Positions 61,801-63,245 of a DNA stretch of 64,000 nucleotides are shown piece after piece. Both the position numbers and the translations under genes were made by a program. Location: positions 1 to 64,000 of the forward strand of contig JASANG010001493.1 of the NCBI GenBank assembly GCA_030248215.1. The letters run 5' to 3'. This DNA comes from Enoplolaimus lenunculus. Lineage: Eukaryota > Nematoda > Enoplea > Enoplida > Thoracostomopsidae. How positions within the stretch are numbered: the stretch's first letter is position 1; the number at the start of each line of letters is the position of its first letter. The notes below the pieces were generated by a model that saw only the letters and a list, made by a program, of their open reading frames with translations, was not told the DNA's origin and ran no database searches.

Positions 61801-63245
61801 ATACATAAATAATGTACGTTTCTAAAGCGCAGCCAGGATTTTTAATTGCGGGGTCTACACTGTAAATTCCAATGAGTCAATTGATCGATTCAGACGAAAA
61901 GTTAGTTATTTCTGAGTTAATAAGCAGCAAACATTAACTAACTCTGAGTTAAATTGAGCCTCACACTGAGTTGAGTTGTTTCCGGGGAAGCTGGTTAATT
62001 TAATGAAAATGAGTTGAATCAACTCAGAATCATAAGTTCTGATAGTCCTAAATTAGGTTGAGTAATTCAACTGTGAAAAGTAGTTAATTTTCAATGCGGT
62101 ATTGAAGCTTGGGCCCGTGTGTAGAAAGGTCCCGGAACAGTAGTATAAGTATAAGCATATTCCTAAACCTAAGCCAATTCCTATGCCTAAGCCTAAGCGT
62201 AAGGATGAGCCTTTTCCTAAGCCTAAGCCTAAGGCTAGCTAATCGTATAGATGAGGCTGTTCCAAAGCCTAAGCCTATTCCTAAGCCTAAGCCTAAGCAA
62301 AAAAAATAGTCTAAACTTAAACTGACTCTATTATAGCCTTTCATTAAAACGATCCGGTCATGTTCTATACATGGGTCGAAGCGTTTTACAACGGTTGCCG
62401 AAAATGTTTCGGCTCAAATACCTAAAACGGGTGAACATCAGTAATGTAGAAAAAAATTTGATTTTGAAGAGGGGTCACATCATTTTGAGTTTTTCGACCG
62501 CTGCTGTTTGAATAAGGATGTTCTAAACCATATTAAATATACTTTATTCCTTGTCTCTCACATAATTTTGGGAGGGAATATAACCTCACTACCTCCCCCG
62601 TAGTCTTGTATACGACTGCTGTGAAATTACTGTTCATACTATTTCTGCACACAGTTTGCATTGAGTTGCTCATAGTATACTCGGCCCATGTATAGAACAG
62701 GGCCGGAACAGTAGTATAAGTATATTTTTAAGCCTAAAAGTATAAAAATGACCGTATACCTAAGCCTCTAAGCCTAAGCAAAAAATAGTCTAAAACATAA
62801 GCTTACTACATTGCAGTCCCACAGAAAACGTTCCGTCCGGACGAGGGCCAATTTTTTCAAATCCCGGTTTCGGACTTATAAAACTTGAATTATCCTTGAA
62901 ACGATTTTTCACGTCCACAACGCTTAAGCAAAAAAATACTCTAAAGCTTAAACTGACTCTATTATAGCCACTCCGGAAAACGATCTGGCCCCGCTCTATA
63001 CATGGGCCGCATACTCTATGTCTGAGAATTGACAATAAAAGTTTTACTTGACAATTTAACCATTTCTCACATCAATATATTATTTTTTGCAAATCTACCA
63101 ATCGTGGGATTACTTACGCATTTGAGGACCATAAATGTGACTTTGAACTGATCCAATTTGATTTGACGGGGTACACCGTTTTTGGCCAATATTGTAAATT
63201 GTGTGCTGTGGGCACTGCATTCGGACCCATGTTCCAGCGCCATGT
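19728..63245 (-). CDS. Large modular secreted-type protein with 14 lustrin/EB-like six-cysteine modules (5' partial)
   Basis: At least 19 exons, read from high to low coordinates: 63118-63245, 61654-61770, 59504-59611, 57470-57529, 56467-56595, 54245-54544, 52777-52896, 45765-47219, 43915-44025, 32029-32127, 29361-29474, 28360-28506, 27123-27293, 26276-26422, 24210-24425, 22888-22998, 21672-22052, 20717-20818, 19739-19879. All junctions are phase 1 and every exon after the first is a multiple of three. The in-window product is about 1,390 residues. Fourteen modules follow C-x9-10-C-x4-5-C-x5-C-x4-6-CC with two outliers, as in lustrin cysteine-rich and EB modules of nematode extracellular proteins. 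There are Thr/Pro linkers and a Tyr/Pro/Ala repeat exon. A cuticle, matrix or mucin-like role is inferred. No start codon or signal peptide is visible, so the 5' end is missing. At the 3' end, reading past the last donor gives a TGA at 19728-19730; a further exon below 19739 is the alternative. The 32128-43914 intron holds a transporter gene on the other strand. Confidence 0.82.
20161..20333. mobile_element. TTAGGC-cored inverted-repeat element
   Basis: Ends GCTCATGTACAGATCAGCGC and CTCTTATCTATACATTAGCC. Flanks ATTATGGG and ATATTGGG match 6 of 8. Inside is a TTAGGC/TTAGGG mix. Confidence 0.65.
20355..20606. mobile_element. CACTGTAAATT-family MITE
   Basis: Ends CACTGTAAATTTCAATGAG and GGAATTTACAGTG. 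The flanks are TG, not TA. In the intron between 20818 and 19879 region exons' 3' side. Confidence 0.75.
20717..20818 (-). CDS. Modular gene exon, Trp-rich 4-Cys block
   Basis: Acceptor TTTGTACAG, donor CATgtaagtg, phase 1 on both sides. Encodes LPEATYYGWHTC then SNCSWINGEWCIQGVCIP: four cysteines and three tryptophans, distinct from the standard module. Confidence 0.82.
21306..21590. repeat. Two tandem copies of an AGCCAGCTCACC-type repeat
   Basis: Two blocks each carry TAGCCAGCTCACCTTT or TAGCCAGTTCACCTTT, GCGGCATACAAGGGTTTTCGAT and ACTTACAAGCAAG. Related copies lie at 6570-6800 (inverted), 11985-12110, 23285-23467 and 51310-51510. Confidence 0.65.
21672..22052 (-). CDS. Modular gene exon, wide six-Cys module plus acidic Asn-rich tail
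   Basis: Acceptor AAATATTTCAG, donor TTAGgtaata, phase 1 on both sides. Module spacing is C-x16-C-x9-C-x6-C-x4-CC, longer than the others. It is followed by about 75 residues rich in Asp, Ser and Thr with NFT, NTS and NTT glycosylation sequons. The frame stays open past the donor to a stop at 21625, so an intron-retained form would end the protein here. Confidence 0.8.
22152..22395. mobile_element. TTAGGC-cored inverted-repeat element
   Basis: Ends GGCCAATGTTACTTTAAGGG and CCATAAAGTGACATGGGCC. A perfect 8-bp duplication GAAACTTG (22144-22151, 22396-22403). Inside a modular-gene intron. Confidence 0.9.
22420..22720. repeat. Degenerate TTAGGC tract
   Basis: About 300 bases of scattered GCTTAGGCTTA-like hexamers with drift and no recognisable terminal repeats. 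Probably an old array. Confidence 0.6.
22888..22998 (-). CDS. Modular gene exon, six-Cys module
   Basis: Spacing C-x9-C-x4-C-x5-C-x6-CC, beginning GFGCPDGSGFVSNC. Acceptor GTTTCAG, donor AATgtaagt, phase 1 on both sides. Confidence 0.88.
23026..23277. mobile_element. CACTGTAAATT-family MITE
   Basis: Left end CACTGTAAATTTTATTGAG; right end GAATTTACAGT. It starts 27 bases upstream of the 22888-22998 exon in transcript terms, very close to that exon's acceptor. Confidence 0.7.
23285..23467. repeat. GCCCGTAGCCAGCTCACC-type repeat
   Basis: Starts GGCCCGTAGCCAGCTCACC and ends near CTACTGGGCC; G-rich interior with GGGGGGCTGAGCCCCTCTGG. Inverted-looking ends suggest a MITE. Confidence 0.55.
23666..23914. 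mobile_element. CACTGTAAATT-family MITE, abutting another copy
   Basis: The diverged left end CTTGTAAATTTCAATAAC and the right end GGAATTTACAGT meet the next copy directly. Confidence 0.65.
23916..24169. mobile_element. CACTGTAAATT-family MITE, second of a head-to-tail pair
   Basis: Starts CACTGTAAATTCTGCTTATAG, shortened at the motif level, and ends GCAATTTACAGTG. It ends 40 bases from exon 24210-24425. Confidence 0.7.
24210..24425 (-). CDS. Modular gene exon, six-Cys module plus Gly/Thr/Ile tail
   Basis: Spacing C-x9-C-x4-C-x5-C-x6-CC (CTNGGTAISNCQSGIC...). It is followed by about 40 residues of low-complexity GLTGLGITNPGITGL type ending GSTGTG. Acceptor TTTTCACAG, donor CAGgtacga, phase 1. 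Confidence 0.88.
24437..25165. repeat. AT-rich tandem array of about 60-bp units
   Basis: About 14 alternating half-units, ATAAAATACTCAAATTAGTT and ATAAAATGTTCAAATTCGTT, separated by GTAAA-rich links. It fills most of the intron between exons 26276-26422 and 24210-24425 and ends 12 bases from the latter. Confidence 0.93.
25255..25376. mobile_element. Short TTAGGC-cored element
   Basis: Starts GGCCTATGTG, ends GTACATTGACC. Flanks GACATCTC and GATATCTC match 7 of 8. Few TTAGGC units remain. Confidence 0.75.
26025..26150. mobile_element. 126-bp near-palindromic MITE
   Basis: The left arm ATGCAACTTCCACAATAACA and the right arm TGTTGCGGAAGTTGCAT are inverted copies, with GTACACCAGGTGA/TCACTTTAGAGG inside. 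A second copy is at 31584-31727. Confidence 0.75.
26276..26422 (-). CDS. Modular gene exon, six-Cys module
   Basis: Spacing C-x9-C-x4-C-x5-C-x5-CC (CPNGLTPTSTCINGIC...), with a Gly/Thr/Ile tail. The acceptor is TTTTAAG rather than TTTTCAG, which is acceptable but weaker. Donor CAGgtatta, phase 1. Confidence 0.85.
27123..27293 (-). CDS. Modular gene exon, six-Cys module
   Basis: Spacing C-x9-C-x4-C-x5-C-x4-CC (CDSGGSSSGSCVNGIC...). Tail of about 30 residues rich in Gly, Ile, Pro and Val. Acceptor GGTTTTAG, donor CAGgtatga, phase 1. Confidence 0.88.
27654..27877. mobile_element. TTAGGC-cored inverted-repeat element
   Basis: Ends GGCTAATGTTACTTACTATA and CTTAAAGTAACATGGGCC. Flanks GTGTCAAC and GTGTCAAT match 7 of 8. 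Confidence 0.87.
28094..28287. mobile_element. hAT-like MITE (GGCGGAT ends)
   Basis: Left CTAGCGGCGGATACAGA, right CTGGATCCGCCAATG. Flanks contain AAACCAA on both sides. It ends 73 bases from exon 28360-28506. Confidence 0.6.
28360..28506 (-). CDS. Modular gene exon, six-Cys module
   Basis: Spacing C-x9-C-x4-C-x5-C-x5-CC (CPGGGDSLGPCINGLC...). Gly/Thr-rich tail. Acceptor AATTTTAG, donor ACGgtaagt, phase 1. Confidence 0.88.
29361..29474 (-). CDS. Modular gene exon, six-Cys module
   Basis: Spacing C-x9-C-x4-C-x5-C-x6-CC (CPNNAVAEGPCINGLC...). Acceptor TTTTATAG, donor CAGgtaagt, phase 1. Confidence 0.88.
30191..30912. repeat. Tandem duplication of about 390 and 336 bp
   Basis: Copy A (30191-30576) and copy B (30577-30912) both start GCGCCGCAACTCCGATTACT and end AAACACATCAGAAAC. 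Copy B lacks about 47 bases found in copy A. Each carries a GCTGGAAC-type hairpin motif. High identity suggests a recent event. Confidence 0.88.
31584..31727. mobile_element. Near-palindromic MITE, second copy
   Basis: Arms ATGCAAATTCCACAATGTCA and GATATTGTGGAAGTTG, as at 26025, with TCACCTGGTGTACGC inside. Confidence 0.7.
32029..32127 (-). CDS. Modular gene exon, six-Cys module
   Basis: Spacing C-x9-C-x4-C-x5-C-x4-CC (CSDGTPAVAQCINGYC...), the shortest module exon. Acceptor GTTTTAG, donor CAAgtaagc, phase 1. It follows the intron that holds the transporter gene. Confidence 0.88.
32565..42352 (+). CDS. MFS transporter, SLC22/organic cation transporter-like
   Basis: Exons: 32565-32602, 33290-33632, 34076-34220, 35582-35942, 37695-37976, 39824-40005, 41119-41355, 42012-42352 (TAA). 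Phases agree throughout, giving 642 residues. Family marks: YDEILSRLTPLGRYQ before segment 1; GPLSDRFGRR (about 201-210) after segment 2; YESPKWLL (about 315-322), the family's PESPRWL with Tyr for Pro, after segment 6; CGRR after segment 8; ETFPTQFR (about 547-554); LPETK at the end of segment 12. Twelve hydrophobic segments can be counted. The first extracellular loop is long, with several N-glycosylation sequons. The family moves organic ions such as carnitine or cations across the plasma membrane; the substrate cannot be told. The exon-2 donor is the least certain: AATgtatgg at 33633 is used, but CAGgttaaa near 33755 is also in phase and would add about 42 residues. The whole gene lies inside an intron of the opposite-strand modular gene. 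Confidence 0.88.
32623..32824. mobile_element. TTAGGC-cored element in intron 1 of the transporter
   Basis: Ends GGCGCATGTATACAACAGGG and ACCTGTTCTATACATGGGCC. A perfect 8-bp duplication GATGTTTT (32615-32622, 32825-32832). It starts 20 bases after the first donor site and itself contains AAAGgtaagc, a possible cryptic donor. Confidence 0.9.
33165..33279. repeat. TTTTCCCACGAGTTTAAA tandem repeat before an acceptor
   Basis: Five to six units of about 21 bp, each (A)TTTTCCCACGAGTTTAA with variation. The array ends at the polypyrimidine stretch of the exon-2 acceptor at 33290. Confidence 0.85.
34305..34554. mobile_element. hAT-like MITE (CAGTGGCGGATCC ends)
   Basis: Ends CAATGGCGGATCC and GGATCCGCCACTG, with a perfect 8-bp duplication AATATTAG (34297-34304, 34555-34562). 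C-runs flank the interior. In intron 3 of the transporter. Frames through it are not genes. Confidence 0.85.
36522..36773. mobile_element. CACTGTAAATT-family MITE
   Basis: Ends CACTGTAAATTCCAATGAG and CAAATTTACAGTG, TA outside both ends. In intron 4 of the transporter. Confidence 0.78.
36774..37652. mobile_element. Cluster of GACCCGAATAAG-type MITE copies
   Basis: A short left fragment (36776-36853), a near-complete copy (about 36854-37287) and a third copy lacking its left end (37287-37652), all with GGACTCTATCCGCTTACGGA and ending TTATTCGGGTCA. The third ends about 40 bases before the exon-5 acceptor at 37695. Confidence 0.75.
38572..38842 (-). mobile_element. piggyBac-like MITE with tRNA-like core, diverged copy
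   Basis: TTAACCCTTTATCACATGAA at one end, GAGTGAAAGGGTTAA at the other; 271 bp. The minus strand has TAGCTCAGTGGTCACCG and a degraded B box. In intron 5 of the transporter. Confidence 0.8.
39161..39511. mobile_element. CAGGGT..ACCCTG MITE rich in TTCCGG
   Basis: Ends CAGGGTACAACCGGAAG and CTCCGGATGCACCCTG. No clear duplication. Same family as 47956 and 49412. The minus-strand frame through it (to 38945) is not a gene. Confidence 0.65.
40057..40250. mobile_element. TTAGGC-cored inverted-repeat element
   Basis: Ends AGCCAATGTATAGCACACG and CCTGATCTTTTACATGGCT. Flanks TAATTTAA and TAATTTAT match 7 of 8. It starts 51 bases after exon 6 of the transporter. Confidence 0.82.
40489..41057. mobile_element. 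GGCCCATATTCTC-type MITE interrupted by an AAACTTAAGT-rich insert
   Basis: Left part GGGTCCATATTCTCAAATGC with GCAATAGGATTTCAAACT; right part GTGATAGGTGCTATACACAT and CAGAATACC. Between about 40650 and 41020 is a foreign block full of TTTAAGTTTA-like motifs. Confidence 0.55.
41745..42005. repeat. AT-rich AAATTTAAATTTTTT repeat before the last acceptor
   Basis: Irregular units of GAAAATTTAAATTTTTTGAA and TGTTTTGGAG run up to the exon-8 acceptor of the transporter at 42012. Confidence 0.85.
42352..42357 (+). promoter_or_regulatory. Polyadenylation signal AATAAA
   Basis: AATAAA overlaps the last base of the transporter stop codon (42350-42352). If used, the 3' UTR is very short, which is common in nematodes. 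Confidence 0.6.
42399..42618. mobile_element. GGCCCATATTCTC-type MITE, complete
   Basis: Ends GGCCCATATTCTCAAATGTC and TCTAAGAATACGGGCC, with CACCAGTTAGTACTAAATTT and CAAACTGATGATAGGTGC as inner inverted arms. About 50 bases after the transporter stop. Confidence 0.75.
42799..43012. mobile_element. Palindromic GAGTCAA element
   Basis: The left arm CGCTGCAAATAATGGCTGAG mirrors the right arm GACTCACCATTTTTCGCAG; most of the element is one inverted repeat. Full copies at 50176 and 58859. Confidence 0.75.
43238..43404. repeat. GACGAATTGTCG-type repeat
   Basis: Left block AACTCGACAATTCGTCGTCC and right block CGACGATAAGTCGTC plus GACGAATTGTCG, in inverted relation. Fragments recur at 7317-7385, 8512-8580 and 27352-27460. 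Confidence 0.6.
43420..43600. mobile_element. TTAGGC-cored inverted-repeat element
   Basis: Ends GCCCCATGTATAGAACAGGG and CCCTGTTCTATACATGGGCC. Flanks GTTATTAT and GTTATATT match 6 of 8. Confidence 0.8.
43715..43905. repeat. 18-bp tandem array after a donor site
   Basis: About 10 units of GTTGAAATTTGAATGCAA, starting nine bases downstream of the donor of exon 43915-44025 in transcript terms. The plus-strand frame (KFECKLKFEC...) is a by-product. Confidence 0.92.
43915..44025 (-). CDS. Modular gene exon, six-Cys module
   Basis: Spacing C-x9-C-x5-C-x5-C-x6-CC (CPDQSQPVGRCLNGAKC...). Acceptor ATATTTTAG, donor CAAgtaagt, phase 1. The next intron (32128-43914) contains the transporter gene. Confidence 0.88.
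44202..44344. mobile_element. Short TTAGGC-cored element
   Basis: Ends GGCCCATGTATAGAACAGGA and CCCTGTTCTATACATGGGCC, with only two or three CCTAAG units. No 8-bp match in the flanks. Confidence 0.78.
44600..44745 (-). mobile_element. Short TTAGGC-cored element
   Basis: Ends GGTCCATGTTACATTAAGGG and CCTTACAGTAACATTGGCC, one TTAGGC block on the plus strand. No duplication. Confidence 0.7.
44881..45245. mobile_element. GCTGGGTTTC-type inverted-repeat MITE
   Basis: The left end TAGCTGGGTTTCCGAAAC is mirrored by GAGAAACCCAGCC at the right, with ACTTAAGTA motifs inside. A fragment of the family lies at about 59738-59972. Confidence 0.7.
45765..47219 (-). CDS. Modular gene exon: six-Cys module plus long Tyr/Pro/Ala repeat
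   Basis: This 1,455-bp exon opens with a module of spacing C-x12-C-x5-C-x10-C-x6-CC. After a GPGPGPG stretch and a Gly/Tyr-rich segment come about 14 repeats of the APYKPAPSYQPAP type and five of the SYPSPSYKPAP type, ending NPYGAPMPY. Acceptor GATTTCAG, donor TACTgtaag, phase 1 on both sides. The composition resembles extended structural or cross-linked cuticle and matrix proteins (inference). The plus-strand frames opposite (up to 410 codons) mirror the repeat period and are not genes. Confidence 0.88.
47509..47693. mobile_element. TTAGGC-cored inverted-repeat element
   Basis: Ends AGCAAATGTTACTTAAAGGG and CCCTTTAAGGGTAACATTGG. A perfect 8-bp duplication AAATTCTT (47501-47508, 47694-47701). 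Confidence 0.88.
47956..48354. mobile_element. hAT-like CAGGG..CCCTG MITE
   Basis: Starts CAGGGTTCCGTCGGATTTCC and ends TTCCGGTTGCAACCCTG. Flanks GTGCTTTG and GTGCTTAG match 7 of 8. CAGGG ends with 8-bp duplications fit hAT. Confidence 0.8.
49062..49259. mobile_element. CACTGTAAATT-family MITE, internally shortened
   Basis: Ends CACTGTAAATTACATTGAG and GGAATTTACAGTG, TA on both sides; about 50 bp shorter than usual. Confidence 0.78.
49412..49737. mobile_element. hAT-like CAGGG..CCCTG MITE
   Basis: Starts CAGGGTGTAACCGGATATCG and ends GTGTACACCCTG. Flanks ATTGCAAC and ATTGCTAC match 7 of 8. Confidence 0.78.
50077..50487 (-). mobile_element. TTAGGC-cored element carrying a nested MITE
   Basis: Outer ends GGTCCATGTAAAAGATCAAG and CTATTTTATACATAGGTC. 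The palindromic element at 50176-50396 interrupts it. Confidence 0.72.
50176..50396. mobile_element. Palindromic GAGTCAA element, intact
   Basis: CACTGCAAAAATTGGTGAG at the left is mirrored by CTCACCATTTTTTGCAGTG at the right, and the arms continue as a near-perfect inverted repeat to the centre. Flanks CCGGCTTA and TCGGCTTA match 7 of 8. Confidence 0.85.
50652..51096. mobile_element. TA-flanked GACCCGAATAAG MITE inside a TTAGGC tract
   Basis: Ends TACCGTATTGACCCGAATAA and TTATTCGGGTCAATACAGTA. GCTTAGGCT lies directly left and GGCTTAGGCTTAG directly right, so it split a TTAGGC array at a TA. Confidence 0.85.
51694..52124. mobile_element. TTAGGC-cored element with the longest array
   Basis: Starts GGCCCATGTTACTTTAAGGG; right end ACTTAAAGTAACGTTAACC. 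A perfect 8-bp duplication CAGAATTC (51686-51693, 52125-52132). About 300 bases (51737-52045) are nearly uninterrupted CCTAAG units. Confidence 0.93.
52438..52612. mobile_element. Truncated CACTGTAAATT-family MITE
   Basis: Left end CACTGTAAATTCCAGTGAG is clear; the interior has lost blocks and the right end is missing. Confidence 0.65.
52777..52896 (-). CDS. Modular gene exon, Thr/Pro linker
   Basis: No cysteine; about 40 residues of RTPAVITTTQLSTTTAPPL type ending EQPPG, a likely O-glycosylated linker. Acceptor ACCGTTATAG, donor GCCgtaagt, phase 1. Confidence 0.78.
52942..53186. mobile_element. CACTGTAAATT-family MITE close to an acceptor
   Basis: Ends CACTGTAAATTGCAATGAG and GTAATTTACAGTG, TA on both sides. 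Its edge is 46 bases upstream of exon 52777-52896 in transcript terms. Confidence 0.78.
53194..53393. mobile_element. GC-rich TTGCGCTATAC MITE
   Basis: Ends AGGCTTGCGCTATACTTGAC and AAAGTGTAGCGCAATCCT. The interior is a stack of GTACGGCGCCGTCCG-like palindromes, very GC-rich against an AT-rich background. Confidence 0.75.
53645..53735. mobile_element. Half copy of the palindromic GAGTCAA element
   Basis: Has GACTCAGTTTGTGTAGTC, GGAAAAGCCTATTTC and the end TTTTTGCAGTATAG; left half missing. Confidence 0.6.
54245..54544 (-). CDS. Modular gene exon, six-Cys module plus Thr/Pro tail
   Basis: Spacing C-x10-C-x5-C-x5-C-x6-CC (CPDGSVPLQTRC...), then about 65 residues rich in Thr, Pro and Phe (TFRPPITFPPFTPGP...). 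Acceptor AATTTCAG, donor TTCgtaagt, phase 1. Confidence 0.88.
54650..54873. mobile_element. CACTGTAAATT-family MITE
   Basis: Diverged left end CACCATAAATTACAATGAG, right end GAAATTTACAGTG. Confidence 0.68.
55620..55825. mobile_element. GC-rich TTGCGCTATAC MITE, second copy
   Basis: Ends GGGTTGCGCTATACGTGAAG and AAGTATAGCGCAACCC, interior of GGCGCCGTACGGGTGACG-like repeats. A third fragment ends near 59496. Confidence 0.75.
56467..56595 (-). CDS. Modular gene exon, six-Cys module
   Basis: Spacing C-x10-C-x5-C-x5-C-x6-CC (CPDNTPSLLNKC...). Acceptor AAATTACAG, donor TCCgtaagt, phase 1. Confidence 0.88.
57470..57529 (-). CDS. Modular gene exon, 20 residues without cysteine
   Basis: Acceptor AATATTACAG, donor TTCgtaagt; exactly 60 bases, phase 1 on both sides, open in frame (KIFVQQLKQAFSYVPSLETV). 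It can be skipped without breaking the frame. Called from splice sites and phase only. Confidence 0.6.
57575..57799. mobile_element. GGCCCATATTCTC-type MITE, complete
   Basis: Ends GGGTCCGTATTCTCAACTGT and GAGAATACGGGCG; inner arms CACCAGTT/AACTGATGATAG-like. Confidence 0.72.
58200..58575. repeat. 36-bp minisatellite, 10 units
   Basis: Units of TTTTGCGCGGGTAAAAACGG plus GTAACGGGTAAACGAA. Since 36 is a multiple of three, several frames stay open (FLPAQNSFTRYP repeats). No sign of real coding. Confidence 0.95.
58859..59078. mobile_element. Palindromic GAGTCAA element, intact
   Basis: Ends CACTGCAAAAAATGGTGAG and CTCACAATTTTTTGCAGTG, nearly one inverted repeat. TA lies outside both ends. Confidence 0.82.
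59156..59401. mobile_element. CACTGTAAATT-family MITE
   Basis: Ends CACTGCAAATTTCAGTGAG and GGAATTTACTGTG. It lies 102 bases from exon 59504-59611. Confidence 0.75.
59504..59611 (-). CDS. Modular gene exon, six-Cys module
   Basis: Spacing C-x9-C-x5-C-x5-C-x6-CC (CPGSITVPIVCTTQEQC...). Acceptor CAATTTTAG, donor CGAgtaagt, phase 1. Confidence 0.88.
60225..60458. mobile_element. CACTGTAAATT-family MITE
   Basis: Left end CTCATTGTAAATTTCAATG, right end GGAATTTACAGTG. Confidence 0.7.
60668..60920. mobile_element. CACTGTAAATT-family MITE
   Basis: Ends CACTGTAAATTCCAGTGAAC and GGAATTTGCAGTG. Confidence 0.75.
60938..61201. mobile_element. CACTGTAAATT-family MITE, diverged
   Basis: Left end AGACTGTAAATTTCAGTGAG; the right end near TTAATACAGTG is eroded. 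17 bases from the previous copy. Confidence 0.6.
61322..61557. mobile_element. CACTGTAAATT-family MITE
   Basis: Left end CACTGTAAATTCCAATGAG clear, right end eroded (ACTGAAACTTAAAG). Confidence 0.65.
61654..61770 (-). CDS. Modular gene exon, six-Cys module
   Basis: Spacing C-x9-C-x4-C-x5-C-x4-CC (CPSGYAAKSLCTIGAC...), then a GSGGPPKPP linker. Acceptor TTCGTTTCAG, donor CCAAgtacgt, phase 1. Confidence 0.86.
61858..62093. mobile_element. CACTGTAAATT-family MITE
   Basis: Left end CACTGTAAATTCCAATGAG with TA before it; right end degraded. Confidence 0.62.
62112..62377. mobile_element. TTAGGC-cored inverted-repeat element
   Basis: Ends GGCCCGTGTGTAGAAAGGTC and TCATGTTCTATACATGGGTC. Flanks GAAGCTTG and GAAGCGTT match 6 of 8. 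Confidence 0.8.
62683..63008. mobile_element. TTAGGC-cored element nested in a piggyBac-like MITE remnant
   Basis: Ends GGCCCATGTATAGAACAGGG and CCGCTCTATACATGGGCC. Flanks GTATACTC and GCATACTC match 7 of 8. The left flank TTGAGTTGCTCATAGTATAC is the tail of the MITE type seen at 38572. A second right-end block (about 62926-63008) follows a first one (62775-62835), so two elements may be fused. Confidence 0.82.
63118..63245 (-). CDS. Modular gene, first recognised exon (2-Cys block)
   Basis: Acceptor TTATTTCAG at 63246, donor TGCgtaagt. It encodes HGAGTWVRMQCPQHTIYNIG then QKRC and about 20 more residues. Entry phase is 2, unlike all other exons; exit phase is 1. It differs from the six-Cys modules and may be a distinct N-terminal domain. 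The exon before it is not visible. Confidence 0.7.
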
